A DNA stretch of 32,641 nt from an uncultured Thermomicrobium sp. (GCA_938028665.1 CALIMB010000079.1:1-32641), one strand, 5' to 3'. Shown: positions 24,537 through 32,641, counted from the first letter of the stretch. Translations and numbers: made by a program. Notes: generated by a model not told the origin, from the sequence alone.

Positions 24537-25004
24537 ATGGCCCGGATCGTAATCACCATCGAGGGTGATTCTCAGGAAATCGGTGCGATTCAAGAAGTTC
24601 TCCAACGCCTTGCTGGCCTAACGGTGGCAGAACTCGAAGGCGGTGAAATACCGCGGGTAGCTGGTGAGCGAGAAGCCTGGACATTCGAAGAGTTCCAGCA
24701 GTTCTGGAGTCGGCTGCAAAATGGGGCACGACGGATCCTGACCGAGATTGCGAAGCGCCCCGAGGGGTATCCGATGGTCGAACTTGAGCGAGCGCTCGGT
24801 GTGCCGGCTCGCGTGATCGGGGGGCGCTTGAGTTCGGTCGGGCACGCGATGCGGCGGTTCCCGCACAAGGAGGAGCCGGTCGAGTTTCGTACTGGTGGCG
24901 ACGAGGCGCCAGGCCGGCGGATCTACTTTATGAAGCCAGAGATTGCACGGATGATCCGGCGTTTGGCCAGCCAAGAAGCTGCTGAGGAAGCTGCTGATTC
25001 ATGA
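24537..25004 (+). CDS. Uncharacterised 155-aa protein, possibly winged-helix
   Basis: I do not recognise the family. The start MARIVITIEGD suggests a short beta strand, followed by a helical stretch (IGAIQEVLQRLAGLTVAEL) and then a likely helix-turn-helix-like core: ILTEIAKRPEGYPMVELERA and LGVPARVIGGRLSSVGHAMR, then a wing-like GGDEAPGRRIYFMKPEIARM. Such a layout would fit a small DNA-binding protein. ATG 24537 is preferred over ATG 24531 because GGAGG ends directly before the latter, leaving no spacing. The C-terminus is Ala/Glu-rich. It has its own promoter; metE follows after 252 bases with another promoter, so a link to methionine is not implied. Confidence 0.72.
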   Translation: MARIVITIEGDSQEIGAIQEVLQRLAGLTVAELEGGEIPRVAGEREAWTFEEFQQFWSRLQNGARRILTEIAKRPEGYPMVELERALGVPARVIGGRLSSVGHAMRRFPHKEEPVEFRTGGDEAPGRRIYFMKPEIARMIRRLASQEAAEEAADS

Positions 25005-25158
25005 GGGGCGGTTGTGCAGAGAGCGAGCTTGCCATGTAGGCCCCCGCGGCGGTGACCGCAGCGCTCTCGTCCTCGATGACATTCGCTGCCTCATGGTGGC
25101 CAATGCGTATTCCTGCTTGCACCTGAGTCTGGTGCATGCACACCCCTGTTCCTGCCTT

Positions 25159-25187
25159 TTGACGCCGGGAGAGGTCGCGTGTTATCG
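25159..25187 (+). promoter_or_regulatory. Likely promoter of metE
   Basis: TTGACG at 25159-25164, a 17-base spacer and TTATCG at 25182-25187. The leader would be about 64 bases. It holds a small CTCC-GACAT-GGAG hairpin that could cover part of the ribosome site GGAGGGG. I see no known SAM or cobalamin riboswitch consensus. Confidence 0.5.
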
Positions 25188-25256
25188 TCGCCCGCAAGGG
25201 GCTTGGTGTCGCCCGGGTGCAGAATGCGCGAGCTCCGACATGGAGGGGAACATCCC

Positions 25257-27548
25257 ATGGTCAAGAGTTCTCTTCTCGGCTACCCCCGGATCGGGAAGCA
25301 GCGCGAACTCAAGCGCGCGTTGGAACGGTACTGGCTCGGCGAGAGTGATGAGGCGAGCTTGCTCGCTGTCGGGCAGGCGGTGCGCCAAGCTGCCTGGCGT
25401 GTGCAACGCGACGCAGGAATCGACCTTATTCCGTGTAACGACTTCAGCTTCTACGACCACGTGTTGGACACGATCTGCCTGGTTGGCCTCATACCGGAGC
25501 GCTTCGGTCCACCGGAAGCAGAGGTGAGTTTACAGACCTACTTTGCCATGGCGCGTGGCGCACCCGGTGTTCCCGCACTCGAATTAACGAAGTGGTTCGA
25601 TACGAACTATCATTACTTGGTTCCAGAATTCGATGCGCCAGGGCTGCACTTGGCCAGTGCCAAGCCGTTTGAGGAATTTGCTGAGGCGACAGCGTTCCTT
25701 GGTCGGCCGGCGAAGCCTGTTCTCCTCGGACCGCTTTCACTCCTGCTCCTCGGCAAGCGACACACTCGTCCACTGAGTGAGCATCTCGATCAGTTAGTGC
25801 CAATCTACATTGAGGTGTTAGAGCGGTTGGCACGTGCAGGTGCGGAGTGGGTCCAGATCGACGAGCCAGTGCTTGTCCAGGATCGGAGCCAGGAAGAACT
25901 CCAGCTTCTGCGTCGAGCTTACCACTCTCTCGGTCATGCAAGCACGCGTCCGCGGATTCTGTTGCAGACCTACTACGGGAGCCTGGACGATGCCAGTTGG
26001 GACGTTGTCACTGGTCTGCCGATTGAGGGAATTGGCCTCGATTTCGTCCGTGATGATGGGAATCGTGCCTTACTGAATCGGCATGGCTTCCCGCAGGGGA
26101 AGGTGCTCGGCGCCGGTGTGGTGAATGGGCGGAACGTTTGGCGGACGAATCTCGTGGAGGCGTTGGAGAAGCTTGAAGAGATCGCCGAGCATGTCACACC
26201 TGATCGGATCTGGGTGCAACCATCTTGCACGTTCCTCCACTTGCCACATGATGTTCAGCTGGAGACCTCGCTTCCCGAACCAGTACGCACACTATTGGCG
26301 TTTGCTGAGCAGCGTCTGGAGGAGCTCGTTATTCTCACGCGCGCTATGAATGAGGGGCGACAAGCGATCCTGGCGGAGCTGGAGCGGAATGCGGAGGCTT
26401 TTCGTGTTGCGCTGGATGGAGCGCGTCTGTACCGACGCGATGTGCGCGAGCGTCTTGCCGCGTTGACCGAAGACGACTTCCGTCGCTCGTCCCCTTATGA
26501 GGTGCGTGAACCTCTGCAGCGAGCGCGCTTCCAACTTCCGCTCTTCCCGACGACCACAATTGGAAGCTTTCCACAAACTCCTGACATACGACAGATGCGA
26601 GCTCGCTGGCGGGCCGGCAAACTGAGCGATGAGGAGTATTGGGCGTTCATTCGTGGGCGGATTGCTGATGTGATCCAGCGGCAAGAGGAGATCGGCCTTG
26701 ATGTGTTAGTGCATGGTGAGTTTGAGCGGCCTGATATGGTCGAGTATTTTGCCGAGCAGCTCGAGGGATTCGTTCTCACTGAGCATGGCTGGGTGCAGTC
26801 CTATGGAAGTCGGGTCGTACGACCGCCAATCATCTTTGGTGATGTTGCACGTTCCAAGCCAATGACCGTCGAGATAAGCCGCTATGCCCAGTCGCTGACG
26901 CCAAAGCCGGTGAAGGGAATGTTAACGGGGCCAGTGACAATCCTAAACTGGTCGTTCGTGCGCGAGGATATCCCCCGCTGGGAGGTTGCCTACCAGATTG
27001 CGCTGGCGTTGCGGGACGAAGTGCGTGACCTGGAGGCGGCGGGAATCAGCATTATTCAGATTGACGAGCCGGCCCTTCGAGAGGGGCTGCCACTACGACG
27101 TGCCGGTTGGCCGGAGTATCTCGACTGGGCCGTCCGAGCCTTCCGACTCGCCAGTTCCGGCGTGCGTGACGACACGCAGATCCACTCTCACATGTGCTAT
27201 AGCGAGTTCAACGACATCATCGAGGCGATCGATGCTCTCGACGCTGATGTGATCTCTATCGAAAACAGTCGTAGTCACGGTGAGCTCCTCCAGGCTTTCC
27301 AGGACTACCACTATCTCCGGCAGATCGGTCCCGGTGTTTATGACGTCCATTCAGCACGTGTCCCGAGTATCGAGGAGATCCTGCAGCTCCTTGAGCAAGC
27401 ACTCCAGTATCTGCGCCCTGAGCAGCTGTGGGTTAATCCGGACTGTGGGCTGAAAACGCGCCGACCGGAAGAAGTTTGGCCGTCACTGCAGAATATGGTC
27501 GAGGCGGCTCGTCGCTTGCGCGAGCGCTATATGGTGACCGCCTACTGA
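25257..27548 (+). CDS. metE: Cobalamin-independent methionine synthase
   Basis: Transfers a methyl group from methyltetrahydropteroyl-glutamate to homocysteine, the last step of methionine synthesis, in the cytoplasm. The 763-aa length is that of full two-barrel MetE. The N-terminus LLGYPRIGKQRELKRALERY is typical, and the C-terminal barrel begins at LPLFPTTTIGSFPQTPDIR. The zinc ligands are visible: H645 and C647 in HSHMCYSEF, and C730 in NPDCGLKTR. Substrate-binding stretches such as IQIDEPALREGLPL are intact. The ATG lies 9 bases after GGAGG; upstream in-frame starts have no family match. A strong terminator follows, so it is a single-gene unit. Its presence allows methionine synthesis without B12. 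Confidence 0.96.
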   Translation: MVKSSLLGYPRIGKQRELKRALERYWLGESDEASLLAVGQAVRQAAWRVQRDAGIDLIPCNDFSFYDHVLDTICLVGLIPERFGPPEAEVSLQTYFAMARGAPGVPALELTKWFDTNYHYLVPEFDAPGLHLASAKPFEEFAEATAFLGRPAKPVLLGPLSLLLLGKRHTRPLSEHLDQLVPIYIEVLERLARAGAEWVQIDEPVLVQDRSQEELQLLRRAYHSLGHASTRPRILLQTYYGSLDDASWDVVTGLPIEGIGLDFVRDDGNRALLNRHGFPQGKVLGAGVVNGRNVWRTNLVEALEKLEEIAEHVTPDRIWVQPSCTFLHLPHDVQLETSLPEPVRTLLAFAEQRLEELVILTRAMNEGRQAILAELERNAEAFRVALDGARLYRRDVRERLAALTEDDFRRSSPYEVREPLQRARFQLPLFPTTTIGSFPQTPDIRQMRARWRAGKLSDEEYWAFIRGRIADVIQRQEEIGLDVLVHGEFERPDMVEYFAEQLEGFVLTEHGWVQSYGSRVVRPPIIFGDVARSKPMTVEISRYAQSLTPKPVKGMLTGPVTILNWSFVREDIPRWEVAYQIALALRDEVRDLEAAGISIIQIDEPALREGLPLRRAGWPEYLDWAVRAFRLASSGVRDDTQIHSHMCYSEFNDIIEAIDALDADVISIENSRSHGELLQAFQDYHYLRQIGPGVYDVHSARVPSIEEILQLLEQALQYLRPEQLWVNPDCGLKTRRPEEVWPSLQNMVEAARRLRERYMVTAY

Positions 27549-27574
27549 GTCCATGCCACAGCGGAACGAGCGAT

Positions 27575-27615
27575 GCCCAGCGGGCCTCCACAGCACGGGA
27601 GGCCTGCTGGGCTTT
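27575..27615 (+). terminator. Rho-independent terminator of metE
   Basis: GCCCAGCGGGCCTCC (27575-27589) pairs with GGAGGCCTGCTGGGC (27598-27612) with a single mismatch, over an 8-base loop, followed by TTT. The U-run is short but the stem is very strong. Confidence 0.85.
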
Positions 27616-28043
27616 GAGGTGACTGCGGTAACCTCTTCAGGATCTTCCGCAAGGGGGTTCACATTCTCGTTTCAGCGGCGAGCGCGGTCAACTCTGAGGG
27701 GAAATCCCCCCAGGGGCCTTCATGGTGTCGTCGTGCTCGAAAAGCTTTTCGGTCTCCGGCCTTCTTCTGTCGTAGTAGACGGCCAAAGATCCGGTATGTT
27801 TCGGATGAGACAAGAGGAGCTCCTCATTGAGCAGGTACCGTGGTCCAACTCCCAAGGCGAAGCCTATGGTTCAGTTGCACGACGCGCACGCACATGGTGA
27901 TGCCGACGTTTCGTGGTGGCGAGTTGTGTTCGGTGACGGGTATCAGGCAGAGATGCGCTTGGCCCTTTTGTGGATCATCTCGCTTTCACCGCGTGATGAC
28001 CGTTGCCTGGGAGAATCGCTGTGTGCCGTGTTTGTCGGCTGTG
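27616..28043. other. Intergenic region between metE and the MFS gene (convergent)
   Basis: 428 bases without a convincing gene. Several overlapping frames stay open on the plus strand, but none has a ribosome site, consistent codon use or a known motif. No tRNA or repeat was seen. Confidence 0.45.
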
Positions 28044-29255
28044 TCAGCGGCTTGTTGCCGTCATGCGCTTGCTGGTGGTACTGGCCAGTGCTGGGCGGCG
28101 GAAGATCTGAGTGGGTACGACCCAGCAGAGTGTGAGCGCAATGAGGAGCGCCGTTGCAGTCGAAGCTAATGCGAGCTGGAGACCGATCCGGTCAGCGATC
28201 CAACCGGTCACGGGGGCACCGATTCCCCCGGTGACAAATCCCATGCCGAGGATGAAGCCAGAGGCGACACCGGTTCGCCCTGGTAAGAGCCGCTGCGCTG
28301 CGACAAGTGTAATGGAGATCGATGCATCAGCGAGTAAGCCGAAAGCCGCCGCAGCGATCAGCCCGAGCGGGCCACCGCTCGCGGCGAAGGACAGGAGAGC
28401 GGGGACGGCAAGTGTGAGCGAACCAAGGAGGACACGCCAGGCGCCGATACGATCGGCCAGGATTCCTCCCAGGAGTGTACCCACAGCGCCACTTGCCACA
28501 ATGATGGTTGCAACGACGCCGTACAAGAATTCATACCCCATTTCTCGATACCAAACGGGGGCGAAAGTTGCGACGGTCATAAATGTCCAGCTGCGCAACA
28601 TGACAATGGCTAGGATCGGCGCCAGTGCACGCCAGTCTGTCCTCTGTGAGGCAGGCCGATGAGACCGTTGGCTGGTCAAAGTGACTTCCGTAAAGCGACC
28701 CAGTCCCCAGCGGACGAGACCGGCTGCGACGAGCCCGAGCGGAAGCGCAGCCAGTGTTCCAGCCGAGCCAAAGGTGCGGAACAAGAGGACACCGACCAGT
28801 GGACCAAGTGCATACCCCACGGTCCCGCTGACGGTGTAGATGGACATCGTTGTGTTCCGATGTCGTTCTGGAGCGAGTTGCGCAGCGCGGGAAGCACCAA
28901 CCGGGTGGTAGGCTCCTGAACCGAGGCCGGCCAGGAATGCTACCAGATAGAGGAGTGTTGGATGATGGACAAACCCGTAGAGACCAAGAAGGAGTCCCGA
29001 CCAGGCCAAGCTCAATGGAGCGAGTTGCCGTACACCCCAGCGGTCGGCAAGGTAACCGAAGAGGGGTTGAGTTAGGGAGACAGCGGCGGTATAAGCGAGT
29101 GCGAGTGCGCCAATCTCCCGGTAATCGAGTCTGAGCTCCAGTGCCAGAAGCGGGTAGAGTGCTGGTAGGAGTCCACTCATCAAATCGACACTGAAGTGCC
29201 CAAGCATGAAAGTGGCCAGGCGAGCACGTTGCTGGTAGCCCTGCGCGACACGCAT
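28044..29255 (-). CDS. MFS transporter, fosmidomycin-resistance-like (FSR) type
   Basis: 403-aa inner-membrane exporter or sugar/drug transporter with 12 predicted membrane segments. The start LGHFSVDLMSGLLPALYPLL is typical of the Fsr-like branch, followed by the MFS loop motif GYLADRWGVRQ, then GLGSGAYHPVGASRAAQLAP, another Fsr-like mark; the second half repeats the loop as GGILADRIGAWR. Drug export is possible but the substrate is unknown. ATG 29255 is chosen for the AGGGAGG 6 bases upstream; the frame stays open a further 131 codons upstream without family match. The ribosome site lies within a perfect hairpin, suggesting controlled translation. Confidence 0.9.
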   Translation of the reverse strand: MRVAQGYQQRARLATFMLGHFSVDLMSGLLPALYPLLALELRLDYREIGALALAYTAAVSLTQPLFGYLADRWGVRQLAPLSLAWSGLLLGLYGFVHHPTLLYLVAFLAGLGSGAYHPVGASRAAQLAPERHRNTTMSIYTVSGTVGYALGPLVGVLLFRTFGSAGTLAALPLGLVAAGLVRWGLGRFTEVTLTSQRSHRPASQRTDWRALAPILAIVMLRSWTFMTVATFAPVWYREMGYEFLYGVVATIIVASGAVGTLLGGILADRIGAWRVLLGSLTLAVPALLSFAASGGPLGLIAAAAFGLLADASISITLVAAQRLLPGRTGVASGFILGMGFVTGGIGAPVTGWIADRIGLQLALASTATALLIALTLCWVVPTQIFRRPALASTTSKRMTATSR

Positions 29256-29260
29256 CCCCA

Positions 29261-29297
29261 ACCTCCCTCTGGGATCGTAACGCAAGAAGAGGGAGGT
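29261..29297 (-). promoter_or_regulatory. Leader hairpin that hides the ribosome site of the MFS gene
   Basis: On the minus strand ACCTCCCTCT (29297-29288) pairs perfectly with AGAGGGAGGT (29270-29261) over a 17-base loop. The 3' arm is the Shine-Dalgarno of the MFS gene, whose ATG is 6 bases on. In the mRNA this would block ribosome entry unless opened by heat, a ligand, a protein or a stalled ribosome. Confidence 0.7.
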
Positions 29298-29620
29298 GCA
29301 TACTCGAGAGTGCACAAGACACCGGCCTTCCTGTGTCCTGGAACTTGCTGCGGCACCGACACTGGTCGCGTGGCAGTGGTTCAGAGTGCCTCGAGTGCCG
29401 CTCGCGCGAGTGGGGGATGAGAGGAGGGTGGGGGAGCGGCGATCCGAATTCTCGGAGAACGGTCCTGATGGACCGCGCGTTCCAACGTCTTGTACTTTCC
29501 TCGGACGTTGTTCAGCGGAAAGCATGATCATGCTGGTCGCAGTCTTCCTCTTGCCGAGTGGGACATTTTCGGCGAAAAAGTGCGGTGCGTGTTTTGACTG
29601 GCCGTAGGGGAGTGAGCGAG
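29298..29620. other. Divergent intergenic region between the MFS and second LLM genes
   Basis: 323 bases that should hold both promoters; I found no clear -35/-10 pair. A small hairpin (GGTCC-TGAT-GGACC with outer GAAC/GTTC, 29457-29482) is the only structure noted. No gene is supported. Confidence 0.4.
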
Positions 29621-30553
29621 ATGCACGAGTCCTCGCGTCGAAGGCCACTGGAGGTCGGTATCCTTGTGCCCCAAGGCGAATTCCGTTGGAACGGACGGCT
29701 AGCGCGCTGGAACGACTTGCGAGCGATGGCTCGCCTCGCCGAGGAGATCGGACTGGATTCGCTGTGGGTTGTGGATCACCTACTCTATCGCACGCCGGAT
29801 GGAGAGCCGGAAGGTATCTGGGAGTGTTGGTCCTTGCTTTCGGCCTTTGCCGCTGTGACGGAACGGATCAGGTTGGGAACGCTCGTGCTCTGCACGAACT
29901 GGCGCAACCCTGCGCTCATTGCCAAGATGGCTGAGACTGTGGACGAGATCAGCGGTGGTCGATTGATCCTCGGCCTCGGCGCAGGGAATACCGAGCAGGA
30001 GTTCCGCCGGTTCGGCTTCCCGTGGGAGAGACGTGTTAGCCGCTTTGCTGAGGCACTCCACATCATCCATGGCCTGCTGCGGAATGGCTGGGTGGAGTTC
30101 TCAGGGGAGTTCTACACAATACGTGACTGTCTGCTCCGCCCGCGTGGCCCGCGACCACAAGGTCTACCGATCTTGGTCGGTGGTAACGGGCCACGAGTTC
30201 TGCGCTTGGCTGCACGCTACGCGGACATCTGGAACACCTACTATGACTTCACCGGGAATCGTGCGGCTGGCCTTCGTCCACAATTGGAGGCGTTTCGCGC
30301 TGCGTGCATCGCCGAGGGGCGAGATCCACACAGCGTGATGCTTTCTGCCTCCGCGCTTGTCGCTTTCCCTGGCCACGGTCGCATCTACGGGGTGGTTGCA
30401 GATCCAGTTCGTGGGACGCCGGAGGAGATCGCGGAGGAATTCCGGGCCTACGCGCGTGCTGGTGTCCGCCACTTACAGCTTCGCATCGAGCCTAACACGC
30501 TGGAGGGGCTCGAGCAACTCGGCCGGGTGCTGGAGGTACTGGACCGAGGGTGA
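29621..30553 (+). CDS. LLM-class (luciferase-like) F420-dependent oxidoreductase
   Basis: 310-aa TIM-barrel oxidoreductase of the luciferase superfamily. Typical blocks are MARLAEEIGLDSLWVVDHLL, TERIRLGTLVLCTNWRNPAL, VDEISGGRLILGLGAGNTEQ and EFRRFGFPWERRVSRFAEAL, then PILVGGNGPRVLRLAARYAD, the region that contacts the cofactor phosphate in studied members. It fits the F420-dependent group more closely than the first LLM protein in this window, though the substrate is unknown. ATG 29621 follows AGGGGAGTGAGCGAG; GTG at 29612 is an in-frame alternative. It is a single gene; a hairpin overlaps its stop codon. Confidence 0.91.
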   Translation: MHESSRRRPLEVGILVPQGEFRWNGRLARWNDLRAMARLAEEIGLDSLWVVDHLLYRTPDGEPEGIWECWSLLSAFAAVTERIRLGTLVLCTNWRNPALIAKMAETVDEISGGRLILGLGAGNTEQEFRRFGFPWERRVSRFAEALHIIHGLLRNGWVEFSGEFYTIRDCLLRPRGPRPQGLPILVGGNGPRVLRLAARYADIWNTYYDFTGNRAAGLRPQLEAFRAACIAEGRDPHSVMLSASALVAFPGHGRIYGVVADPVRGTPEEIAEEFRAYARAGVRHLQLRIEPNTLEGLEQLGRVLEVLDRG

Positions 30554-30572
30554 GAAGCGGCTTACTTCTCAC
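30550..30572 (+). terminator. Hairpin at the end of the second LLM gene
   Basis: GTGAGAAG (30550-30557) pairs perfectly with CTTCTCAC (30565-30572) across 7 bases. It includes the stop codon and lacks a U-run, so its role as a terminator is uncertain. Confidence 0.4.
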
Positions 30573-30887
30573 AGACGTGTCGTCCGTCTCTCTAGGACGA
30601 GGCTAACTGTTTGGCATCCGTTCTTCAAGGCTGGGTTGCAACGTGCAAGCAGTGATGGAATTTGCTCCCCTAGCGTGAGCAATTGAGGCGGATGACGCCT
30701 CGAATCTGTGGGGCCGTCGACGATGTCTTGTGCCATTAGGCATGCATGACGCGTTAGAGCACACCCAGTCAGGAGTAGCTTTCAGAGGGACAAAATTCGC
30801 CAGCTGCTCGATGAAGCCGAGCACGATGTGGGTGCGGCCTGCGGGAGCTACCGTCTCACGAGTGTTTCCGTAGCTTACCTTTCGGAA
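30573..30887. other. Intergenic region with two tandem hairpins (convergent genes)
   Basis: 315 bases without a gene. Two adjacent perfect hairpins, TTGCTC/GAGCAA (30662-30682) and GAGGCG-GATGA-CGCCTC (30685-30701), lie between convergent genes. They could slow transcription from either side. I saw no U-run and no tRNA. Confidence 0.45.
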
Positions 30888-31511
30888 TCACCGATCTGGC
30901 GAGAGTGAGCGCTGTCGCCTCCTGCGCCAGGAGCGATAGGTGAGGAGAGCCAGGACAATGCCAGCAAGCGCGGCAAGACTGGCGACAACTGTCGTATAGT
31001 GGTTGACCCAAATGACGACAACTTCCCAATTTTCGCCCAGTAACCAGCCGCTTCCCATCAGCAGCGTGTTCCACACCGCACTGCCGGCGATCGTCAAGAG
31101 ACTGAAAAGCCAGAACGGCATGCGGAATGTTCCAGCAGGAACTGACACCACGCTCCGTGCGATGGGGATCAACCGCCCCCAGAGGACAAACAGTGGTCCC
31201 CAGCGGGTAAACCACCGATCGGCAGTACCGAGCTTGGGTGCATCCAGTCGTAACCAGTGTCCATAGCGAAGAAGCAGTGAACGTCCCCCATAGCGCCCAG
31301 CTCCATAGAGGATCAGTGCACCAGTGTAGGACCCCAGCGTTGCGATGGTGATGGCGAGTCGAATGTCGAGGTAGCTGCGCCCGGCGAGAAACCCTGCCAA
31401 GGGAAGGATCACCTCAGAGGGAATGGGCGGGAAGACAGTTTCCAAGATAAGTAGCAGGAACAAACCGAAATAGCCAAGGGTGATGAGAATCTCGGTAACC
31501 CAGCTGTCCAC
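30888..31511 (-). CDS. DedA-family membrane protein
   Basis: 207-aa inner-membrane protein of the DedA (SNARE-associated/VTT) family. Members act as lipid flippases, for example for undecaprenyl phosphate (UptA) or phosphatidylethanolamine, and support membrane homeostasis. The family marks are ETVFPPIPSEVILPLAGFLA (24-43) and WGRLIPIARSVVSVPAGTFR (111-130), the latter with the conserved Arg residues; a further membrane pair and a basic C-terminus (RSWRRRRQR) follow. GTG 31511 was chosen because AGAAGGGGAC lies upstream and the first helix begins directly after it; longer starts add a non-matching polar stretch. A lipid-carrier role would fit the peptidoglycan genes in this window, but that is inference. 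Confidence 0.9.
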   Translation of the reverse strand: MDSWVTEILITLGYFGLFLLLILETVFPPIPSEVILPLAGFLAGRSYLDIRLAITIATLGSYTGALILYGAGRYGGRSLLLRYGHWLRLDAPKLGTADRWFTRWGPLFVLWGRLIPIARSVVSVPAGTFRMPFWLFSLLTIAGSAVWNTLLMGSGWLLGENWEVVVIWVNHYTTVVASLAALAGIVLALLTYRSWRRRRQRSLSPDR

Positions 31512-32467
31512 GTTTGTCCCCTTCTCTCCCTGCTTCGGTTGCCTCTCCTTCGTATACGCCACAGCTCCATGCCTCAATTTAGGCAGAAGAAGGAGCATGC
31601 CGTTGAGCGTGGCGATACACACCACTGTCTTTCAAGCCAAAGGCGCTTCCCCCGTCGAAGTGGTGCGTCGGGCAAACGCCTCCCGGCTCCTGTGCCCAGG
31701 GTAATGGACAACCGGAGCTTGACCAGCATCGTCGTTGTTGGGCAAGACGAGGAGGGTCGCATTGGTAGACACCGCTCAGTGACAGCTGGCATGTGCGTTG
31801 AGCACATTCTGCGCCACTGAGGGAGGAGTGTGGATGATGCGCACGTTGAGGTGCTTCGCACTCCATCTGCCCACGCATCTCAGGCGAATTCTCGCTCCTC
31901 TCCAATGGTGGCAGGGTCGAGGACAAGTGCCGTGCTGCGCTGCCCCACTGCATGGCTCGGACCAATGTGCGGCTGAATCGGTTCACAGGAGAAGCACAGG
32001 AGCTCCTCCCATAGGCGTTGGTCCTCTACCCGGGAGCGACCAGTACTGGGAGAGTAGCCAGCGGCTGTCCTCTGGCCGAAACCGAGTGGCCGTGCAGGAC
32101 CATCGGGATACGATGCGCACGTACCAACAGGGAGCGCGTCACTGTTTCTGAGATTCCCCCAGCCCAGTCGATGTCAGGTTCAACGTCTTTCACAGTGCCA
32201 GGCAGACGTCCGGGCACGAACGCCAGCAAGTATATGCGTACTCGCCGTTGGCAGTACGGATCGGTGGCTGAGCGCAGAACGCCGCGTAGGCCTCGGTCTG
32301 ATCAGGCAAGAATGGCCATTCTATGCATGAAAAGGATGTAAGACAAGCACGGCACATTCTATACGCATAATTTATGGATTCTTTTCTATACGTGAAAAAA
32401 ATGGTAAGGCACTCTTGCCGACACCAGTTAACCACAGAGGTAATTGGATCATTCGCTGCAAGAAAAG
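31512..32467. other. Gene-poor region with an AT-rich patch
   Basis: About 950 bases without a supported gene. Minus-strand frames at 32026-32229 and 32190-32474 have some protein-like stretches but belong to different frames, lack ribosome sites and match nothing I know. From about 32319 to 32405 the DNA is strikingly AT-rich for this genome and contains three copies of TTCTAT (32319, 32357, 32384), two of them as TTCTATACG. The patch may be a promoter region or imported DNA. Confidence 0.45.
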
Positions 32468-32641
32468 ATGTCAAGCCATCCTTCCGCGAACCACCGAGGA
32501 GGTGTCGGCCCAGGCCCAGCTTATCCAGCCAGCAGCCCTAGGTTCCCTGTCCTCACCACATGTGTCCTGCAACGTGTGGAAGAGCATCAAGGGCCGACGT
32601 CACCCATTGAGGCTATTGACTGGTCCGCAGTGCGGCAACTA
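32468..32641 (+). CDS. Possible start of a gene cut by the window edge
   Basis: From ATG 32468 the frame is open for 58 codons to the end of the window. The first half is rich in Pro, Gly and Ser and unconvincing, but the end, LQRVEEHQGPTSPIEAIDWS followed by AVRQL, is protein-like. The ribosome site is weak (AAGAAAAG). It lies just after the AT-rich patch, which could carry its promoter. I cannot name the product; it could also be chance. Confidence 0.3.
   Translation, partial: MSSHPSANHRGGVGPGPAYPASSPRFPVLTTCVLQRVEEHQGPTSPIEAIDWSAVRQL

Noticed and set aside
24928-25197. Minus-strand frame of 89 codons upstream of metE
   Set aside because: Overlaps the end of the 155-aa gene, no ribosome site or family, and the region holds the metE promoter.
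25188-25256. SAM or cobalamin riboswitch before metE
   Set aside because: The leader is only about 64 bases and shows no known riboswitch consensus; only a 4-bp hairpin near the ribosome site.
31579-31986. Minus-strand frame of 135 codons upstream of the DedA gene
   Set aside because: Cys-, Ser- and His-rich composition typical of a chance frame; overlaps the DedA leader.
32026-32229. Minus-strand frame with protein-like segments (LPGTVKDVEPDIDWAGG)
   Set aside because: Short, no ribosome site, and I could not link it to a transposase or any other family even when joined to the next frame.

Overview
The window reads as chromosome of a thermophilic Chloroflexota bacterium of the class Thermomicrobia (Thermomicrobium or a close relative). 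The grounds are high GC with dense short operons, frequent GTG starts, LGFP-like repeats in secreted proteins, two F420-type luciferase-like oxidoreductases, a carotenoid desaturase-type enzyme and a MecA-type PBP. This assignment rests on family resemblance only. I saw no rRNA, tRNA, intact insertion sequence or cas gene.

Layout. 1-165: frameshifted tail of a DUF190 gene. 358-2530 (+): unknown protein, RNase III and ribose-phosphate pyrophosphokinase, closely packed. 3064-5235 (+): class B penicillin-binding protein. 12112-5223 (-): a leftward run of a PhnP-like metallo-hydrolase, two secreted proteins with LGFP-like repeats (one an L,D-transpeptidase), a photolyase and a CrtISO-like desaturase; the last two are translationally coupled. 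12268-15254 (+): a soluble histidine kinase with a degenerate ATP site and its NarL/LuxR-type regulator. 15356-16546 (+): class III CoA-transferase. 18687-16543 (-): HxlR regulator, BtuF-like protein and ECF S-component, divergent from a YceI gene at 19097-19660 (+) whose promoter carries a clear dyad.

19669-20680 holds a terminator, three 28-bp repeats spaced 65-66 bp, and about 800 bp without a convincing gene. Then come an LLM oxidoreductase (+), a coupled pair of a beta-lactamase-fold hydrolase and a PIG-L deacetylase (-), a DUF711 protein (+), an unknown 155-aa protein (+) and MetE (+) with a strong terminator. The last part has an MFS exporter (-) whose Shine-Dalgarno lies in a perfect 10-bp hairpin, a second LLM oxidoreductase (+), a DedA membrane protein (-), and about 1 kb of gene-poor DNA with an AT-rich patch, ending in a possible gene start cut by the window edge.

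Themes. Envelope work is prominent (PBP, L,D-transpeptidase, beta-lactamase-fold hydrolase, DedA). Light protection may link the photolyase and the carotenoid enzyme. The BtuF/ECF pair suggests vitamin (possibly B12) uptake, while MetE makes methionine without B12. The best leads for unusual biology are the SD-sequestering leader hairpin of the MFS gene, the covarying 65-bp-spaced repeats, the deviant catalytic sites in RNase III, the kinase and the beta-lactamase-like protein, and the HxlR/YceI control region.
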